Origin: Acidobacteriaceae bacterium
GTDB taxonomy: Bacteria > Acidobacteriota > Terriglobia > Terriglobales > Acidobacteriaceae
Reading direction: 5' to 3'
Assembly (NCBI GenBank): GCA_003152795.1
Contig: PMBA01000295.1
Coordinates: 2,148 to 10,727 of the forward strand
Length of the DNA stretch: 8,580 bases
A program made the position numbers and the translations under genes. Shown here piece by piece: positions 6,251-8,580 of the stretch (positions are counted from its first letter, which is position 1; every line of letters starts with the position of its first letter). The notes under the pieces were generated by a model that saw nothing but the letters and a program-made list of their open reading frames with translations, ran no database searches and was not told the origin of the DNA.

Positions 6251-6341
6251 AGTTCTCAGTTCCCAGTTCCCAGTTCTCAGAAAAACCGGGTTGCGGTCTT
6301 CACTGAGTATGGGCACTGAGAACCGAGAACTGAGAACTGGG
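6251..6341. repeat. Heptamer-iterated inverted repeat between the TPR gene and pilT
   Basis: Positions 6251-6278 are four tandem 7-mers, AGTTCTC, AGTTCCC, AGTTCCC, AGTTCTC, followed by AG. Positions 6316-6341 carry the same heptamer on the other strand (three copies, one with a G). The arms 6255-6280 and 6316-6341 pair at 22 of 26 positions around a 35-base loop. The right arm starts 8 bp from the TPR stop codon, so the hairpin lies in the 3' untranslated region and could stop transcription or protect the RNA end, though the following T run is interrupted by C. It is too regular to be chance. Confidence 0.85.
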
Positions 6342-6348
6342 TTTTGAG

Positions 6349-7485
6349 CTATTTCTTTGCTGGTTTTTTCTTGTTTCCGAAACCGGTTTCGATGGTTGCT
6401 CCTATGCTGGCCAGCATGTCTTTGGCGGGCTGGGCGAGCTTACCCTCGGGTTGGAGCTCAAGGTATTTCTGGAAGGCCTCGGCTGTGCCTTCGGGCGCGA
6501 CCATTTTGTCGCCCTTGAGCGTCGCTTTGCCAATCAAGTTCACGCCCTTCCAGTAGTAAGCGTCGGCTTTGGCCGGATCGGCCGCAATCACTTTGTCGAA
6601 CGCCACCAGGGCATCATCCACCTTGCCGGCATTGGTCAAAATCGCACCCTCGTTGAACAAATAGGTGGCGGCATGCGTGGGATCCAGTTGCACCGCCTTG
6701 TTGTAATTGGACACGGCGTCGTCGACCTTGTTGGACTTGGAGAAAGTTTCGGCGAGGTTGTTGTAGTAGGCGGCCATTTTGGTATTGTTGTCGGGATCTT
6801 TCTGTGCCGCCTCCGAGGTGCTGCGCATCTCAATTGCTTTCTGGTAATTGACTGCAGCCATCTCGTAGCGCTTTTTCTTTTCTTCTGGATCGGCCTGCTT
6901 GGGGGCCGACATGCGGTAGGCGTCGCCGAGTTTGAACCAGAGCAGATCGCGGGTGCTGTCGATCTGGTTGGCTTCGATGAGGGTGGCGATGGCGGTTTCG
7001 AAGTCGCCGGCATCGGACGCGGCACTGGCCGCCCTGAGCTTATCGTTGAGCGTGCCAACGGTTTTCTTTTCGCTCTCGTTCTTGGCCGCCTGCTCAGCCC
7101 TCGCCTTGGCTTGTTCCGGGGTCATCCCCTGGGCCTGGGCCTGGCTTGACTGCTCTTTCTTCATGTCGAAGTCCAAGCTGGTCTCGTCCAGTCCCACCAT
7201 AACGCCCTTGAAGTTGAAGATTTCCTTGCCGTCCTTGCCGAGCGTGACGTTGTATTTGCCGGGGACGATGCCGAGCGAGAAGTACTCGCCCTTGTTGTTG
7301 GTTTTAAGTTTGTAGGTATGTCCGGAGTCGGTCCCGCTCCATTGCACCTCGGCCTGGACGATGGGTTTGCCTTCGACGTCTTTGCAAACTCCCTTTATGG
7401 TGCCCGTGGTTTGCGCGAAGGTGAGCGGAGCCAACAGCCCCACGGCGAGGACCAGCAGCAGGGGAAGGATGAAATATTTCGTCAT
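6349..7485 (-). CDS. Secreted TPR protein with N-terminal carboxypeptidase-regulatory-like domain
   Basis: A 378-residue protein. Residues 1-24 are a signal peptide (K3, then a leucine/valine-rich core, likely cut in LTFA-QTT), so it should act outside the cytoplasm. Residues 28-109 form a carboxypeptidase-regulatory-like beta-sandwich domain (GTIKGVCKDVEGKPI, NNKGEYFSLGIVPGKYNVTL, FDMKKE). An Ala/Gln/Lys/Glu-rich linker, probably helical, spans 111-142. TPR-type helix pairs follow at about 146-178, 180-220, 238-271, 272-305 and 306-350; the clearest are YYNNLAETFSKSNKVDDAV and the following NEGAILTNAGKVDDALVAF. The C-terminus is lysine-rich (NKKKPAKK). It is probably a protein-interaction scaffold; the partner is unknown. 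Start: the ATG at 7485 has GGGAGG at a 7-nt spacing, whereas an in-frame ATG at 7503 lies upstream of that site. Confidence 0.88.
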   Translation of the reverse strand: MTKYFILPLLLVLAVGLLAPLTFAQTTGTIKGVCKDVEGKPIVQAEVQWSGTDSGHTYKLKTNNKGEYFSLGIVPGKYNVTLGKDGKEIFNFKGVMVGLDETSLDFDMKKEQSSQAQAQGMTPEQAKARAEQAAKNESEKKTVGTLNDKLRAASAASDAGDFETAIATLIEANQIDSTRDLLWFKLGDAYRMSAPKQADPEEKKKRYEMAAVNYQKAIEMRSTSEAAQKDPDNNTKMAAYYNNLAETFSKSNKVDDAVSNYNKAVQLDPTHAATYLFNEGAILTNAGKVDDALVAFDKVIAADPAKADAYYWKGVNLIGKATLKGDKMVAPEGTAEAFQKYLELQPEGKLAQPAKDMLASIGATIETGFGNKKKPAKK

Positions 7486-7530
7486 GATTTTGCCTCCCGG
7501 CATTGCAACAGAATTTTACTGAACTCCATG

Positions 7531-7603
7531 GCCTGATTTCGCATCCGGGCAACGCTCCAGCGATGCGGCAAGCAATTCGAAATCAGGCGCCCCTTCCGGG
7601 GCG
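7531..7603. repeat. Tandem hairpins between queC and the TPR gene
   Basis: GCCTGATTTCG (7531-7541) and CGAAATCAGGC (7578-7588) are perfect 11-bp inverted arms. Inside them GCATC (7541-7545) pairs with GATGC (7562-7566) and CGCT can pair with AGCG. Directly next to this, CGCCCC (7588-7593) pairs with GGGGCG (7598-7603) around TTCC. In minus-strand RNA the small GC hairpin comes first, about 30 nt after the queC stop, then the larger structure, about 45 nt before the TPR start codon. They could form a queC terminator, a structured leader of the TPR gene, or a REP-like repeat. There is no U run after either stem. Confidence 0.75.
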
Positions 7604-7634
7604 GAACATCGAATGGCGATTTCTGAAAACTGTT

Positions 7635-8363
7635 CTAGCGCAATCGGGCGGCGCCTTCCGCATACGCAATCGGATCTTCCGCGCCCGCCTCGCTAAACGC
7701 GCGCAGGCGGAGAACGCAGCTGTCGCAGACACCGCAGGCGCGATCTTCGCGCCGATAGCAAGACCACGTTAAATCGAACGGGGCACCCAGTTCAAGGCCA
7801 AGCGTCACAATCTCACGTTTATGCATGGCAATCAGCGGCGTGACCACTCGGATGGTTCCTTCCCTGGTACCCGCTTTCACGACCTCATTGAAGGCCCGAT
7901 AGTACTCGGGCCGGCAATCGGGATAGCCGGAACTGTCTGGTTCAACCGCCCCGATATAGACTTTTTCGGCGGCCAGAACCTCCGCCCAACTGACGGCAAC
8001 GGCAAGGAAATGGGCGTTGCGGAAAGGGACATAAGTAACGGGGATGCCGGGGGGAGTAGTGGCGCCGGGGGGGTGCGCTTCGGGAACGGCAATGCTGGAA
8101 TCGGTGAGGGCGGATCCGCCGATAGCGCGCAGAGCCTCATTGCGCACCAGCAGCCGGTCACGAATTTCAAGGCGGTCGCAAATGTTCTCAAAGGAGCGCC
8201 GTTCGCGCTCTTCGGTGCGCTGCCCGTAGCTGACGTGGACGGCGGCCGCCCGGTGGTCGCGTGCCGCCAGCGCCGCGCAGACGCAGGAATCCATACCGCC
8301 GCTCAGCAGGACGACGGCGCGGCTCCGATTGCTGGTTGGGTTCGATGCTGTCTTCGATACCAT
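7635..8363 (-). CDS. queC: 7-cyano-7-deazaguanine synthase QueC
   Basis: A 242-residue protein, near the usual 220-240. QueC converts 7-carboxy-7-deazaguanine to preQ0 with ATP and ammonia, feeding queuosine synthesis in tRNA. It shows the PP-loop SGGMDS (21-26), [12 protein letters not shown] (43-54), YVPFRN (111-116), [18 protein letters not shown] (138-155) and the C-terminal zinc ligands C202, C210, C213 and C216 in [16 protein letters not shown]. All catalytic and metal residues seem intact. The N-terminal 14 residues before the first strand are somewhat long and rich in Ser/Asn/Thr. The ATG at 8363 has no strong ribosome site. No queD, queE or queF lies alongside, so the gene stands apart from the rest of its pathway. 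Confidence 0.96.
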   Translation of the reverse strand: MVSKTASNPTSNRSRAVVLLSGGMDSCVCAALAARDHRAAAVHVSYGQRTEERERRSFENICDRLEIRDRLLVRNEALRAIGGSALTDSSIAVPEAHPPGATTPPGIPVTYVPFRNAHFLAVAVSWAEVLAAEKVYIGAVEPDSSGYPDCRPEYYRAFNEVVKAGTREGTIRVVTPLIAMHKREIVTLGLELGAPFDLTWSCYRREDRACGVCDSCVLRLRAFSEAGAEDPIAYAEGAARLR

Positions 8364-8496
8364 GAGCTGATCGCGAAGCAGAGCAACCGCTTCCTTCCGA
8401 TTTTATGCCAGTTGACGACGTTTCAGCCTGGTTCCAAACCCTCTGGGTGCAGTGAAGACTGACGTCCGAGCCTACCTGATTCTGGAACAGAGCCCC

Positions 8497-8580
8497 CTAT
8501 TCGTAGCGCAGGCTTTCGACGGGATCGAGTTGGGAGGCGCGGATGGCGGGAAGGGTGCCGAACAGGATGCCGACCAGCGA
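8497..8580 (-). CDS. ABC transporter permease C-terminus (MacB/FtsX-like), 5' part beyond the window
   Basis: The last 27 codons and TAG stop (8499-8497) of a minus-strand gene. The peptide has GILFGTLPAIRASQLDPVES followed by LRYE at the C-terminus. This is the hallmark ending of MacB-type and FtsX-like permeases, in which the last transmembrane helix runs into P-A-x-R-A-S-x-L-D-P-x-E-x-L-R-x-E. Such permeases typically work in mechanotransmission, lipoprotein export or drug and peptide efflux. Substrate and partner ATPase cannot be judged from this fragment. The stop lies 133 bp upstream of queC. Confidence 0.85.
   Translation of the reverse strand, partial: SLVGILFGTLPAIRASQLDPVESLRYE

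Noticed and set aside
6251..6341. Possible CRISPR array from regularly repeated heptamers
   Set aside because: The units are directly tandem with no spacers and then inverted; there are no cas genes.
6451..7149. A 232-codon plus-strand open frame opposite the TPR gene
   Set aside because: It is an antisense shadow of a gene with signal peptide, ribosome site and TPR motifs; its composition is an artefact of high GC.
8364..8496. preQ1 riboswitch in the queC leader
   Set aside because: I saw no preQ1-type pseudoknot pattern; only short 4-6 bp stems and a weak TAAAAT box on the minus strand are present.

Overview
The window is GC-rich bacterial DNA, coded mostly on the minus strand. Several traits together suggest an Acidobacteriota (Terriglobia-like) genome: a REC-DUF4388 response regulator, a secreted TPR protein with a carboxypeptidase-regulatory-like domain, a PilT-like ATPase, and abundant short palindromic repeats. 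No rRNA or marker gene confirms this, so the taxonomy is inference.

Layout. Positions 1-3154 (minus strand, read right to left) hold a compact molybdenum-cofactor (Moco) cluster: moeA, moaC, a response regulator and a mog/moaB-type gene that runs off the left edge. Gaps are 47 bp and 19 bp, and the last two genes overlap by 20 bp, so this looks like one transcript. MoaC makes cyclic pyranopterin monophosphate, Mog adenylylates molybdopterin and MoeA inserts molybdate. The response regulator is the odd member. A 76-bp palindromic element, a pair of inverted REP-like hairpins, sits in frame inside moeA and adds about 26 residues. Positions 3442-4293 hold the only confident plus-strand gene, a CPBP-family (CAAX-protease-like) membrane protein, divergent from moeA. 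Positions 4294-4972 are poorly coding: a weak hypothetical ORF and what looks like a frameshifted two-helix membrane-peptide gene.

Positions 4973-8580 (minus strand) hold, in transcription order from the right edge: the 3' end of a MacB/FtsX-like ABC permease, queC (7-deazaguanine pathway), a secreted TPR protein, and a PilT-family ATPase. The gaps of 130-230 bp carry structured repeats: a heptamer-iterated inverted repeat before pilT and a tandem pair of hairpins before the TPR gene. These genes look like separate units rather than one operon.

Nothing here forms a clearly new multi-gene system. The most notable points are the REP-like pair domesticated inside the moeA reading frame, the signalling protein embedded in the Moco operon, and the atypical motifs of the PilT-like ATPase.
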